64,000 nucleotides of DNA from Tomocerus qinae (lineage: Eukaryota; Arthropoda; Collembola; Entomobryomorpha; Tomoceridae), in assembly GCA_020055645.1 (NCBI GenBank), contig CM034546.1, positions 116,982,375 to 117,046,374 of the forward strand, given 5' to 3'. The notes beneath the pieces are model-generated. The model saw only the letters and a list, made by a program, of their open reading frames with translations, made no database searches and was not told the DNA's origin. This document shows, piece after piece, positions 12,055-26,178 of the stretch. Both the position numbers and the translations under genes were made by a program. Position 1 is the first letter of the stretch, and each line of letters starts with the position of its first letter.

Positions 12055-15000
12055 TATGACTCAAACTGAGTTCCTTTCAGCATTAGTAATAATATAAAAT
12101 AGTGCATAGTAAATAATAATGGAGACGTCTGGTCGTAAAGCTTTTGGGCTCATAGTACTAGATTACATTAGTCACTCGTTGTAAGCATAATCTTTTGCAA
12201 AGATATGACCATAAGTGGTTAAAATGATTGAAATATACATACACGTAGAAGAGAGAGGGCTAGTTATTCCATATGTAACATATTCGTTTGGTAGACGCGT
12301 TCAGAGATTCTGAACTGTAGTGTACGTACGTCTGTGTTAGTTCCTCTTGACCGACTTGCTTTTGCTTGGTTGTTGGCTTTGACTCTTCAGATCTTGACTT
12401 TGACTTCAAGAGATGAGAGGAGAGCAGGAGAGAGAACACCCCATGCAACGGGAACTAACACCAACCTGCAAACCAACCGAGTAGATAGAAGTCTCAGTCT
12501 ATATGTCTCTCCTTTTGACTCTCTAATTTATCATGTGTATATGTCTGATACTTACTTGCATATGAGACGAACATTGTAGTTGGCAGACCGGGTCAGACTT
12601 GAACTTCTTTATATGCGAGACATCCCTTCGCTCTTTATACGAGATGAGTCAGTGAGCGACTACTCTCTTATTGTACAGATAAATTGTGAATGTTAACAAG
12701 CGAGTAATATGTAATGTACTATAGTAAAACTTTTTTGAGAGTTTCGTTTGGTTGGGTTTGACTCGATTGCGTTCTATCTGAACTGTACTGCTGAGCTATG
12801 TTCAGTTTCACTGAAGCGATCCGGTCAGTCAGGAAACGGTGAATTCTTGTTGCACGTATATTCTGTGGATCACGTAATGTAAACGTTGCAGTAGGTAACT
12901 CTGTTTGTTAAATAACTATGACAAGACTTAAGCAATGACTTGACTTGTTCCTTAGTCTGCCTAATTCAATAGAAGCCAAACAAAGTCCTTTTGTGCGAAA
13001 TGAATTGAGTGTAGTTAATCCAATTGAGTTGTCTTGCCTTTGCCTTCAGATTTGCTGCAAAAACGACGGATCCTGTTAGGAGAATAGAAAAAAAATGGGG
13101 AAATTAATTACATTCCATTATTTTATGTGCTCCGCACGTTTATCGCAATTCCTGCCTTTATTTGCAGTTTGCTTCACTCTCTGAGTACATGAGAAATGTT
13201 TTACGCTTATGTTAATGACTGCCTTTTCTCATTTTTATGCATTCCAAATAAAGTGCATATTGTTATGGATTGGAGATGGGCACTCATTAAATTTTTACAA
13301 GCGTAAATCACATATGCACATGTTGAACCACTACTAAGGCGTATTATTAGCATTGCCTTTTGTTGTTTCAACATTACATTTAGCGTTACATTATGTTCGT
13401 TTGACTATTCCTTTTAGTTCTATACTGTACAAGTTATGGTTTTCCGTTCCCTTTAAATACATTTTAATTTTTTGCTAACAGTATATGGAATGCAGTAAAC
13501 AATCTGCACTTGGAATAGATGCACCTTTAAATGATTAGCAGATAATTTATTTTAAGACAATAATAAAACTTGTTATTAGTAAGTTTACGCTAACCCATAC
13601 CGTAATGAAAAGTTGGTGTGGGGTTAATGAATATTTGTATATAAGTAGAAACTCAATTAGATTTTTGAGTCATTGTCAATTACCTTGCAGGAAATACAGG
13701 TACTTATTACTAGTATGCAATAATCATAGTTGTTAGTCGATGTTTCCAACTTGCGACAACAAGTATACAACAATAATTAATTCAAACTGTAATTTTACAC
13801 ATAAATATGAATGGGAATGCTTTGTGGGTAATTAATGAGCAACATTCTCTCACTTTGTATTTCATGCTGATAGCTGCAGTCCCTGTTTATGAATGGGGCA
13901 TGCACTAACTCTTGAGAAATAAAAAAAACCAAAGGGAAAATAGTTGTAAAAGCTGAAAAAGATTCCCGTTTTTTAAATATAGGCTTGTGCTCCACAAAGA
14001 AAAGTTTCAAATAGAAAATTGTATACTTAAGCTTCTTAATTAATATACATAGTCAGTAGACATCGAGAAGAAAATTTTGCAGTCTCTGGCCAGAACTTTT
14101 GTGAACAGTCAATTTATTTACTAAGGTAGCAATCATACGAAACTGCTAACGAGATGGATTTCTTATTTTTTGGTAAAATTACAGAAGAGAGCTACTTTTA
14201 TCTTTATTAACTAATGCTAATCTGTAATGATACGCTATGGTAAACATCTAAATAGAAACGTAATCAAGTGACTGATAATTACGAGTTATACCAGTATGCA
14301 TATTATATATTCATTCAGCATACGTTTCAAAGTTGAAGGTTATGGTCGAGAATTATGACAGTGTGCAAAGCAGATTGATTTGTAGCATTTGGATCGAGTT
14401 GTATAGACAAATAGAAAACATGCATACATAGTATAGCATTACTTGATCCTAAATCTCATTTGCCATCCATGAAGAGATTACACATTATAGAGAAGTGACT
14501 CAGAGGCTCATTTAGCATTTACCACAAGCGATTACATATAATTTCACGATTTCTTATTTCTATGCACTTCAAAGTCGACTGTAAGACACATTTGGTCATG
14601 TTTTCACTTTCGTCGTAAAAATCAATAATGCCTAGGTGCAATTGTACTTTTAGCGGTATAGATGACTACACTATTTTAGAGATGGATAGAATATTACAAG
14701 ATATTTACAAATAGTTTTTTTTACTGTCCCACCACAATAAATTAGATTTTCATTTTCGCCGTAATATCTTTAGCATTTGTCATGATAAGTACCTAAGGAT
14801 GATGCTAACAAAAAAACTGGGCAGTAGTACTTAGCATTAAATGGTCTTAAGAAAGTATGAATGACACAAATTTTTCCTAGATAGCAAAAACGAAACGAAA
14901 ATTGCGGTTGAAACAGACCAAACAAATGTAATCAAGAGATAATTGCCGAGGATGTGATAAGAGAAAAAGCCCAAAGAGACTCAATCTTGGTCACATGTCT

Positions 15001-18000
15001 TGAAGGCATTTAGGATAGAGAGTTTCTTTTCCTCATACAGAATAGCAAACAAGAATAAAAGCTATCAGAAAAGAACAGAACTACATAATAGGACTGGTTT
15101 TAGCACAATGACATCCTATTGAAGAGATATGAAAATAATAAATAACAAACGTAATCAGGAATGAGAAGGATAGAAAATAGAAGGCAATGGTACTTAAGTG
15201 AGATACCTATAGCATCTAATCATAGGTTATGTGTTATAAGTATATATTACAAGTTATCTCTACTACATAAATAAGTAATTTATTCCAAATTGAAAGGAAA
15301 CTTGATGTGCAAAGGTTTTGATTCAGTTTAGTAACGTGCAGAGATAGGAGTCAAGTTATTGTTAGAATCAATAAGCATACAATGGCCAACGGGCATTACT
15401 CTAAACCTTTCTACTACTCCACCAAACTGGCAGGTACTCGGAGAGAGTGTGAATAGTCTGAAGTATGTTAGTAAATACCTTTGTAAATAAGAAAGGAATA
15501 CTTTGGTAGACGGGAGAAGTCTGAACCTTAATGAAATTGCTTTATTCCAAGCTGTGTTCAGAAATACTTTAGCCACAATACCATAAACAAAAATGTTGAA
15601 ATGCACTAATGCTTTTAGGTTAGCTATTGGCTTTACTAATAACATAGGAGTGAAGTATCAATCAAATAATTTTTGTGTTTACTTACCATTTAAAAAGTTC
15701 CAGTAACACATTAAAGTGTGCAGTTAGTAATATAAACTCCGTAAGTAGGTAATTATATTGGGAAATGATACGTAATCTTTATTTATTTACTGTGGTGGGA
15801 TTGCCGTAAGTGCACAAAGTGTAACTTGAAATGTAACTTTTCTTTTGTAATTTTTAATAAGCATCTATGCAAAGGAGGATCACTTGAACAACAACAAGTA
15901 ACACCGGACAAGAATGGAAGGAGAGCAATGTAAGTAAGAAACTTGCAGGGCGACTTTAATTTTGGCTCCTGCCTTTGGCATTCAATTCGTCGTGTGGAAT
16001 TGCACTTGAGTTTCTTTTCGTTTGTCCGTTTCTAGCTAGTAGTAACTAACTAAATTAGTATTAGTAGCTCAAAGCTGAACAGTGCACTCGTCAGATGTTT
16101 TCACGGCAAGCACCCAACCCAAAATGAATTAAAAGTTGAGACGGCCCACTTTTTGCGACTTTCTATTCAACAATCACTCTTTTCTTATATTACATTCAAG
16201 ATTGTGTCTCTCTCCCTCATATCCATACCTAAATAGTAAGAATAGTACAGATGCTATACAATTGTGCACGTACAGGTAGGCACACACAGGATTTACTGTC
16301 GACTCAAATCGTTAAGGGTACCTTTCTACCTTTATGCATTACGTTGCATTTGACTGCCATACCAAACACACAACATAACAGAACACCGCTTTTAAATTGA
16401 TTCAATGCAGTTTCCTTCCACTCAAATCCATGCAACGCTAACCCTAACAAAGCTCTACTGCAAAGGAGAACGGCATGTCAGGAGCACAACATTACAAGAA
16501 AAGAAAAGATTTTTATATCCTAAACGCTCGTTCTTGCAGTGGTTTCGTCTGATCTATACTAGATACTAATACATACAACATAACAGTGCTATGTAGTTTC
16601 TTTATTTAAGTTACCTGCTACTTACCTACCTGTTCTCTCCATGTACTACTATATGCACTTCTACGTACGTAACTGCGATTAAGAGTAGTGTAGCACATTA
16701 GTATTATATTTATAGCCATCTATATACGTATATTGTCATAAGCTATCCCTTCTGCTATAACGAATGCACATCTTTACCCCTTTCCATACTTACAACGTGG
16801 ATGTCATGTTTATGTGTAGAGTTTGTGCATGTAGTAGTAGTGTGTGTATATGTATCCACGCTACATACAGCTACACGTACAGTAAATGTACGTATCAATA
16901 GTACTACTTGAGCTACACATCAACACATTTATTCCTTGTCCGATCTTGACTCTATTCTTCCTCTCCATTACATTACACAGCTAATAAAAAATAATATTCC
17001 TTTGCTTAAGATCACTTCGTCACGTTAGAACTATCTCGCTTGGCATACCCATCTATAATGCATACTATATGCAAGTACGTGTACCTGAATTGAATTAATG
17101 TAACATTAACTCTGCTACTGCATCATATATTTCAGCCTACCTTCCTTGTCTCCACTTGCATTCATTGCATTTATTATTACTTCCACTAAATAGTTGAGGG
17201 ATGAAATACATTCCTTATAGATATAGCGGGTTTCTACTATTATGATACATTGATATACTACTTTAGGAATTTTTTCATTTGACTCTACTAGAACTTCCTT
17301 CGTCCATGTTTATTGTCTTCGTGTCTCGACTTGCCAGAAAGTTAAATTTCTTCTGTTATCTGTATTTCTAATGTGCATACCTTTCCTTTAGCCACCAGAG
17401 CAATTTTGGGTTCATTCAGTTCAATCGAATCCTATGATAGGCTTCAGTTGATGGCTATGGCTAATATTTAACTACCTATAAAACATATTATAGAATATCA
17501 TTCTCAAGCAGACAAACTCAATTGCACTCTACTCACTTCAGGATTTCTCATGTCTACTCTGTCTGACTCCTACACGAAAAGATTTCACGTTTTACGCTTA
17601 TCATATCATTGACTACAGTCCGCTACATTGCATATAGCATCGAATCAGATCAGTTTCACCTTTACCTTATGGAAAACGTTTGCCTTGACTGAACTTCTCA
17701 CTTATTTACTATTCTCTTCATTCATTACTATCATTACCATTACAATTTGCATAAGCATTAACGTCTTGACATCATTAACTGATATTGTATACACTAAATG
17801 TGCACATGTGCTCGCCCAACAAAATCAAATACCATTCTATGTAATAATTTGTTATAATTTCTCTACTGTGTATACATTCTATAATGCTCAAGAATGCCGT
17901 CGTTGCACATCACAAGATTTCTTTTCGCTGACGCAGATACACACAGGAAATGCATTGTTGTTGAAGAAATCATCCTTATGCAAAATACTTATTAGATATG

Positions 18001-21000
18001 TATTGAGATTACAAGATGAAGAATCTAGTCAAACGAAAGACTCTGTTTCTTTATGACTATTGTACTAAAAGTATTCCTCATTAAATTGTCATATTATTAT
18101 TTTCATTGAGAAATCAGACACCTTTATTGGTAGTCTTGTATTGTAGTGCAATAATAATAAGGTTTACAATTTGGTAGGTAATACTATAATTAATTTTTTC
18201 TGTGTTAATAGTATCTCCATTGCAATAATGGAGAATGAATGAATTGTTAGTGAATATTATCTTTTACATATAAGGGTATCAAAAAGTTTGGGTCAAGTTA
18301 AGATTGTAATCTGCTAGTTGGATCTATGACAGCAAATAAATCATTCACTACTACATTACTGTTAGTATTAGGATAATTACACTACGCATAAAATCATGAA
18401 TACAAATACAACAGACCTAGATTATAGCAGAGGACAAATGTGTCAACCTAATGCTTGCTTACTTTAAAGGACAACAAATATGTAGATCCTTATTATGATT
18501 GTTGCCAGACAGCGCCTATTTTAGTAGTTATCATTTGGACTGATGCCCTATTCAGTTTTATGTGATAGTTATATTTATGGACACGCAGAGTAATAAAATA
18601 GATACACGGATTGAACTCTACAAATAGAGATAAGCCATTTTATGTTAACATTTATGAATACATGATTGATAAAATTATCCTATTGTTTCCCGCAATGATC
18701 ACTACTGCGACTGTCTGGTTTGATTTTATGCGTTCTATTATTTTCTGTCTAAACACCTCGCGACTAAGAGAAAATTATTCCAAAGACTGTGGTAATTGGC
18801 AGTAGCAGTAGTAAATACGATTAAGCAAAAAAATATTTAAATAGCAGAGTATTAATAATTCTACCATAATATGGTAATAACAATAGAGAAGGCAAATCTA
18901 GTCTTACTAGTTACCAAGTAGGGATGCTTGCATGTGCCTAATCCGTCAGACCCACACTATCAGTTCCAATTACAAACGTATACACGTAACCTTTGTTTAG
19001 TGTAATACTTTGTAAATAAAGTGCAAAAAAAGAATGCTAATGAAAACTTGTGAGTTAACAGTGAAGCCCAATAGGGAGTATAAAAGGCAGAGTTGTGATT
19101 ACTAAAGCAAGGAATAGTGTAATATATTTACTATAGATATACATAATGTATAACGAGTCTAATAAGCTTGTTTATTATGGCGTGTTACGATTTCATGATA
19201 TAAACCTTAGCCGCATGTTAGAAACATGATTCAATGATGAATATGCATTCGTATCATATTTCCTTGTAAACGCCTACCGAACAACAGCAAAACAAGATAG
19301 GCTTTTGTATGCAGATAATGAAATGCAAGCATTGTACTTGAATAGGTAAATTCGTAGAATACAGAAAGCTGTCGTATATATATATGTATCCCTCTCCAAT
19401 CTTATTTACTATAAGTACTTCTACTAAATGTGCATTCTCACCATATCAGATCAAACTGAACTAAATCAAAATCACGGCAAAATCAAATGCAATAATATTG
19501 TGATTTGAATCAAATAGAATTTTATATCGCATTGTGCAGTGCAGATATCTCCACGTTAGAAAGATTTCTGCTACGCTCATGATTATTGTACACTATCTCA
19601 ATCTCACCGCAAATGTAGTCTCATTAATCTTATCTGCATGAATTTTCTATTTACCAACATTGAATTAAAAGAGCAATGAGCTACCTGCTCCAAGCTATGT
19701 GACTACCTACTTAATATTCTTCATTGTGAAGACTCAGCCTTTCTACAAAGTAAACTGAATGATTAGTTATTTTGTACTGCTATAGCATATTCTATATCAG
19801 TTCATTCTGCTGTACTATACAGTAGTAAAACCATCAACCGAACAAATGTACTATGTTCGTTAGGTTATTAGTTTTTGCTCACCGGCTGTCTTTTCAGTTG
19901 TATGGGAACTGTATACACTTGCTAAATGAAGATTGCACTACAATTGCTCTATAGTCAATCATTATTATACTGGTAGTGTCTATATAGTGTCTTTTCATAG
20001 CCATACATGTAAGTTCTACTTATGCTGCATCATTTAAGAATGATTTGCCAAAGAACGGTTTGCAGATGGCAAAGTTTATACTTTACATTTAGAATTTAGA
20101 GAATTGCAATGGTGAATGTCAGGGAGCTGATGCCCTACATGATACCGATACTTTGCCATTTAGATGAATTACCTAAGTGTTCTGTGTATTGTTCCGTACA
20201 AGTCATAACTGCCGATGTACTGAATCACCAAGCAAAGCACGTCCAGTGAATAATATTTTATTGTACTCTACTCAGATCTAATGTGCACTTTGAGAGCGTG
20301 TAATGCAACTGAAGTAGTAATTACTGCTGAGACACATCAAAAAATTGAGAAAGGCAGTTGGCAGGGAATAGTATGGCAAACCTTCTTTGTTTTATTCGTA
20401 AGAACAGGAGTGAGCTTATTGTTAGTGTGACTGAATGTTGGGCAATTACGAAAAATAATGGACTACTGTCTTACTTATGTGCAAAAGTGCATCTTTTCTG
20501 GCATCATCCAACTGATCTACTTTATTTTACCTGCCAAAAGAATAAATGGCCAAATACTTTTTGTCTGCTCAAGAACCCACATTAAATATAGGTACAAATT
20601 AGGTACCTACTTTGCATACCTCGGTTTATTTACATTCATACACTACAATTAGGTCTGACGACAGATAAAACCTCAAGAATACAAATAGCATTCTAGTACG
20701 TGTAAATCCGCCTTAATCTCTTGTCAACAACAAACATATAATTATACTGCTCCAAAAAAGAATTGCCAGGAACATTGATTGACTAAGTTTCTTTTGAAAC
20801 GGTTGATGTACAGAGGGATGAAATATAATTTATTTTTGATGATGATTAGTGAAATGTCTAGAAAGAATATCGGTTTGTGCCAACAAACTTACAGTAAAGA
20901 GTTTATAGTACATTAAACGTTACTAATGTGCTAAACAAACATTCTCACAGCTTGAGAAATGGGCTAATAAACAGAATGAAGACATTATTAGTATGGCAAT

Positions 21001-24000
21001 GTTTAAAGATCCAATTAGTGAAGTTTTTATTGTCTTATTAGTATTTACTTTAGAGCTAACAAGGATAATTTAGCAACTGGTTGTATTAAATCCGTACCAT
21101 TGACACCAATAGTTGAAGAGATCAAAGTCAAGTTTGGCGAAGACAGGAGATAATGTTGTAGCATTATACAACAAAGGAGGATTAAAGTGATAAAGATAGT
21201 AAATTGTAAAAGCAAAGAAATAATAGAAAACCAAGCTTGTGTCTGCGAAAATGTAATTAGCAATTGGTTGGATTTCTGTCTGCACATAGTAACTAATAAA
21301 AACGAAGTTCACTAAAGCTTATTGCTTGTTCTACTGTACTACAACTCATTTGGTGGTGATATTCAGGTATATAGAACTTGAATCTGTATGAAGCGCAACC
21401 ACAATATATTTTATGCATACTATTACAAAGTTACAATAGATACAGCTATTACACAGCCAGCAAAAAATACTGGCTTACGGTAAACAAAATAACGTCTAAG
21501 ATTAAGACAGGCCATATAGAAAATGTTTGGGAACACTTTTCAACTGTTGAATACATACTTCCACCTACATATTAAATGCATATGTATGAGATGGTATGAG
21601 ATATTTCTTGTTGAACGTTAGAGTTTATTCACAAAAGTAGAATAGTAACAGCGAGAAACAGATGTCTGAGCTGAAAACACTCACTCGACTGTAAACGTGC
21701 GGATATTGACGTGTAAACAAATGTGCTTCTGATGGTACAAGGATAAATAGAAACGACACATCACGCATTTACTAATAGCAGCAGTTAAATCAGTAGGGAT
21801 TGAAAGGAGAAAAGTAACACAATAATAAAAAGCATTTCTCTTTTAAATAGACACTAACAATGTTGTCTCAAGTTAAATAAAAGATACAATAACCAAGGAA
21901 AAACAAGGAACTCACTAAAGTCAATAAACCAAACGCATAGCTTTTGTTATGAAAATATCGCCAGCATTCAAGTACTACTTACCGTTGCAGAATGTTGATA
22001 TAACCGAAGAAAGCCCAAACAAAAACAGTAAAATTAGGCCGAAAGTCAATTTCCCAAAATGTTAATTGATTTTATGGCCATGCACTTCGATGACAAAAGT
22101 ATTGAGTGTAGCTTTCCAGTCACAGATCAATTAGTAATTTTGTACATTGCAATTTGTAAGAATTAACTTTAGAGTGCACAAACGAGTTTCGGTAATATTA
22201 TTGCACTACTACAATCTGTTAGCTACTATTTTTGCCAGAGTAAATATATTCAATAGGATGTATTGGAATTAAATGGTAATGACTTTACAAAAGGACATGA
22301 TAATGTGATGATGATGATTGAACGATTAATGTGGATGAATAATGAACTTGCATTTATTAAAGTCAAGTCCAACCAGAAACTAGACTTTCTATTCAATTGA
22401 CGGCAGAGAGGGATTCGAAGAACAAATAAAAGAGTTTCTGCAGTGCTCATTTATTTTCAGCGAGAGACTAACAACGTAAGATTCATAAATTCATATCTGC
22501 AAATCATAATAAGATTGATTTTGCCAACTCTGTCTGTAGCTGTTAAATTGTCTTCCTACTTAGGAACTAAAATAGATTTATTGCAGCTATTATTGTATTA
22601 TCTGCAGTTTCCAATAGGAAACTGTGACTAAATTCTACTCCTATTAGATGAATCAACTCGGACATACAAAAAAACCTTTGTGAATGTATGCATTTTAAAA
22701 GTGTTGCGAATCGTGAATTTATTATCGGCTGACGGAAAAAAAAGATGAGACAGACAAGAGAAACGGAGGAAGCTGTGTTGGAAATCTTTGGACTCAAAAT
22801 TAGATTAGATGGTTCATCTGAACAACTAATAACGCTCGAGACATGAAATGAATTCTTCTCTGCAGTAGAAACTATCTCTCCGTGTTCAATTTTTCATTGT
22901 AAATTACTTTCTTGGGACATCTTTAGACTTAAGGCAATTGCAATGTGATTGTTCTATCCTAACAATAAGTACACAAGTTAAGTATGGCAATTTTCTTTGC
23001 ATTGCATTTAACAGTTGAATGAGATTACATTTCAAAAAGGTTTTCTAACTGCAATGCATGCATAAGTGGTACAGGACAAATACACGCAGCCAAAAAACTA
23101 TCATCGGTAGACCTATTAGGGTATCTGTGGCATCGCCATTCCCAGAATACACGATTGTGCTCGAGCTGTCGAGGGATAGGCAGGCTATTTGAATAATAGT
23201 GATTGTAACGACTAATAAAGGTAACTAAAGGCACTTTACCAGTTTGTGTTTAGGTATTATCACCATAGCCTAATTTTTTAATTTATTTGTGTTCTTTGTC
23301 ACGGATCGATGACTAGATGATACGATCCTACTAAATCATTACTAAGAGTAAACATAACCAAAAACGCAATTATGTTTAATTGTCTTCATTATGCAAAATT
23401 TGTAATCTCTACTAGCACGTACATTCCTATGCGTACAGTAATTATTTTTGCGAATCTACCTAAAGGATCATATTTATTATTTCTATATGATTCGCAGAAA
23501 CGTAAATCAGCCTGCAGTTAGTTATCACCTTGAAAACTCTCTACTCTCTTATCATCTTCTTTCGTATCAAATTTCAATTTAATGTACTCCTCTCACCTGC
23601 GCTCTTCCCTTCAAAATACAATACATACCTATGCACAATTAAAGTATAATGAACTCCAAGTGTTTTAACCGTCTGCTGACTGGCCTTTCATTTCTTACTA
23701 GAATACTAGTGTATATAAGATTGAAACAGACCCATACCACTTACGTCTTAGCTTCTATTGTGATTTGTATTTCTTTGTCTGCATTTGCAGATGAATCCTA
23801 CGTGTATACAGATACTATAGCGTAAGAGCTACAGTGTTAATGTATATCTAGAATACAGGTGAGCAAGTAGTGGACTATGCTGCATAATATGGATCTATAT
23901 ACACATTTCTGTGTATACTTAAGATATTAATCGCCTTCACTGACCGTACGTTACGTACGCGTAGCCAGCTGTTGTGTTTACATCTTGTCCTACAAAAATC

Positions 24001-25039
24001 GAAGGATATTGCACTGTGGAGCGTACGGTGAAGTGATTACTTGCACTGACAAAGCACTGCAGTTAAGAAGTGCACTGCAAGAATATGGAAATACATTTTC
24101 TTTATACATGGATGGAAGTGTAGTATGAGGACATGAGATAGGATTCCACATGGACTATTTCTTAGAGTGCTACAAGCTCAACTTGCTGTCAGTAGTCATT
24201 TATTTCGCTATAATAAACTCAAGTCAAGACAGACATTAAACGCGTCCATCACGATTAAGATGAATGGATAAAAAATATGAAGAATGCTTAATGCCCACAA
24301 GTTAAATAGGCTTTGCCCAAGAGTAATAGAATTAAATTCTCTTTACACATCCTAGTATAAGTACTATTTTAGCGTATGTACATTGTATAGAGTTACGTAC
24401 ATATTAATTCGTCCTTTTCAATTTCTTTTTTCGTGTATTCGTGAATCTACTCCGAAGGCTTAAAGTGAGTGGACAAAAACGATTATGTGGGCGAAAAACT
24501 TTTTCCTAAGTCCAATTTGTGAAGTATGATAGGAAAATGACCTACAAAATCGCCACCATTGACCAATGGTTGCAAAGAACTAAATTTGTTGGTTTTTATT
24601 GTACCATTTTAGTAAATGACAATAATGATAGCTTAAAAGGATTTGCATGTACATAATATACATACAAAATTCTACTTTCTGTATCGTAATAAATATGTAG
24701 ATTCCCTGTAGTGTGTGGGCGATTTCTTGCACAGTATTTATTACTACATGTATTAAGTATTCCAAATCTGTTAAATGACAAGAATGGTACTAGTAGAAGA
24801 TATAAGGATGTGATCTTCTAGCATACTTGAAGCCTTCAAGGTGACAAATGATGCTGCAAAACGTGTGAGATGTAGCGGATATCTACGTAAATTAAAACCA
24901 TTTTCCCTACATGGGAAAAATTTTAAACGAAGAAAATGGTTACTGTTCGACTTGAGTGGACTATATAATGGTACATTCGGCTTAACGGGTTAAAGGCTAA
25001 TTTTTATTAATCCAATATAACGCACTGAGACAATCCATA
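12055..25039. other. Gene desert, no coding region supported
   Basis: About 13 kb of AT-rich sequence. The longest open frame (17,628-18,056, 142 codons) is hydrophobic, low in charge and resembles no family I know; such a length is expected by chance in this much DNA. No tRNA, transposon ends or arrays were recognised. It could be intergenic, or an intron in the 5' UTR of a flanking gene. Confidence 0.5.
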
Positions 25040-26178
25040 TACCGGGTGTCTGATAATTACATGAAAGTGTTCTAAGTCCTATAACTCCTGAACAGAGGCT
25101 GCTATGAAAATGAGATAACCACCATTGAAAAGACAATCGTATTTTCAACAAAATGGGTTATAATAATAATTTTGGTGACTCTTATTACAGGGTCAGCATT
25201 TCGACAAAAAAATATCAAAATAGCCTATAATTGTGTGTATACTTGACATAATTGGAACGGTGACACTTTTAGGAATAGTAACTTAAGCTTTCGATGATAA
25301 TGAAAAGTGATAGATAACATTCAAAAGAGAACGAAAATAGTTATAAAACTATTTTACCCCTCTTGGTTTAGACATTAGACGTTTAGAAAAAATTAAGACT
25401 TTAAACACCACATTGGCATATTGAAAGAGCGAAATTAAAGACATTTTATCGTCCGAAGGAAACCAAACGTCTCAGGTCATTAATAAATTGTTTACATCAG
25501 TCTGTAGCTGATGCAGAATGAATTTCCTTTTGGATTTTTCTGAGCTAGCCCGATTGGGTTCCAATGATCATTATTTAAAGGTAATGAACTAATGCAACAT
25601 TTAAGAGATGCAGAATTTTCTGAAAAAAGAACACTTGGTCTGAGAGCTGCCCTTCAAGACAAATAATTTTAACTGTAAATCAGAATCCTAAACGATGGAC
25701 TAGTGTCTAGAGGAACGACTGGAACGGCCCAGCACTTTTAGTAGTTTTTACAGCTTTGTTAAAATTTGTGCAGTTATTGTTGCTTTGTCAAGTGACTTTA
25801 ACAAACTTTTACTCAACAACTTAGTCTAAATGGTGGTCTTTGAAACCCAAGAATGTCATTTCAACAGGTTTTTAATGGCTTCAATCTGCATTTTATTCAA
25901 TCGCAATTCGGTTGAAAAATCGTTACCAAAATCACAGAAGACGGAAGCGAATTAAATAAGTAATTTTGTGTTTATTTGAGATTTTTAACAAGGGAAATTG
26001 GCCTTTGACTTTCCCATTTTTAATGTGTGTAACGAAGGTTTTTAAAAATTATTATTATAGCCCATTTTGTTGAAAATACGATTGTCTTTCCTATGGTGGT
26101 TATCTCATTTTCATAGCAGCCTCTGTTCAGGAGTTACAGGGCTTAGAACACTTTCAAGTATTTATCAGACAGCCTGTA
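25040..26178. mobile_element. Non-autonomous TIR DNA transposon with TA target duplication (mariner/Tc1-like)
   Basis: The 1,135-bp element 25042-26176 has inverted terminal repeats of about 130 bp. The left starts CCGGGTGTCTGATAA and the right, read inward, CAGGCTGTCTGATAA. The arms are about nine-tenths identical by eye, including a shared GAGATAACCACCAT block. TA flanks both ends, the usual Tc1/mariner target. The 840-bp interior has no long open frame on either strand, so this is a deletion derivative or MITE-like copy. The superfamily assignment rests only on the TA duplication and end motif. Confidence 0.7.

Noticed and set aside
15328-15645. 105-codon minus-strand frame
   Set aside because: No recognisable domain, no splice or start context, and length within chance expectation.
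17628-18056. 142-codon frame in the gene desert
   Set aside because: Hydrophobic, AT-biased composition without family resemblance or splice context; one frame of this length is expected by chance in 64 kb of AT-rich DNA.
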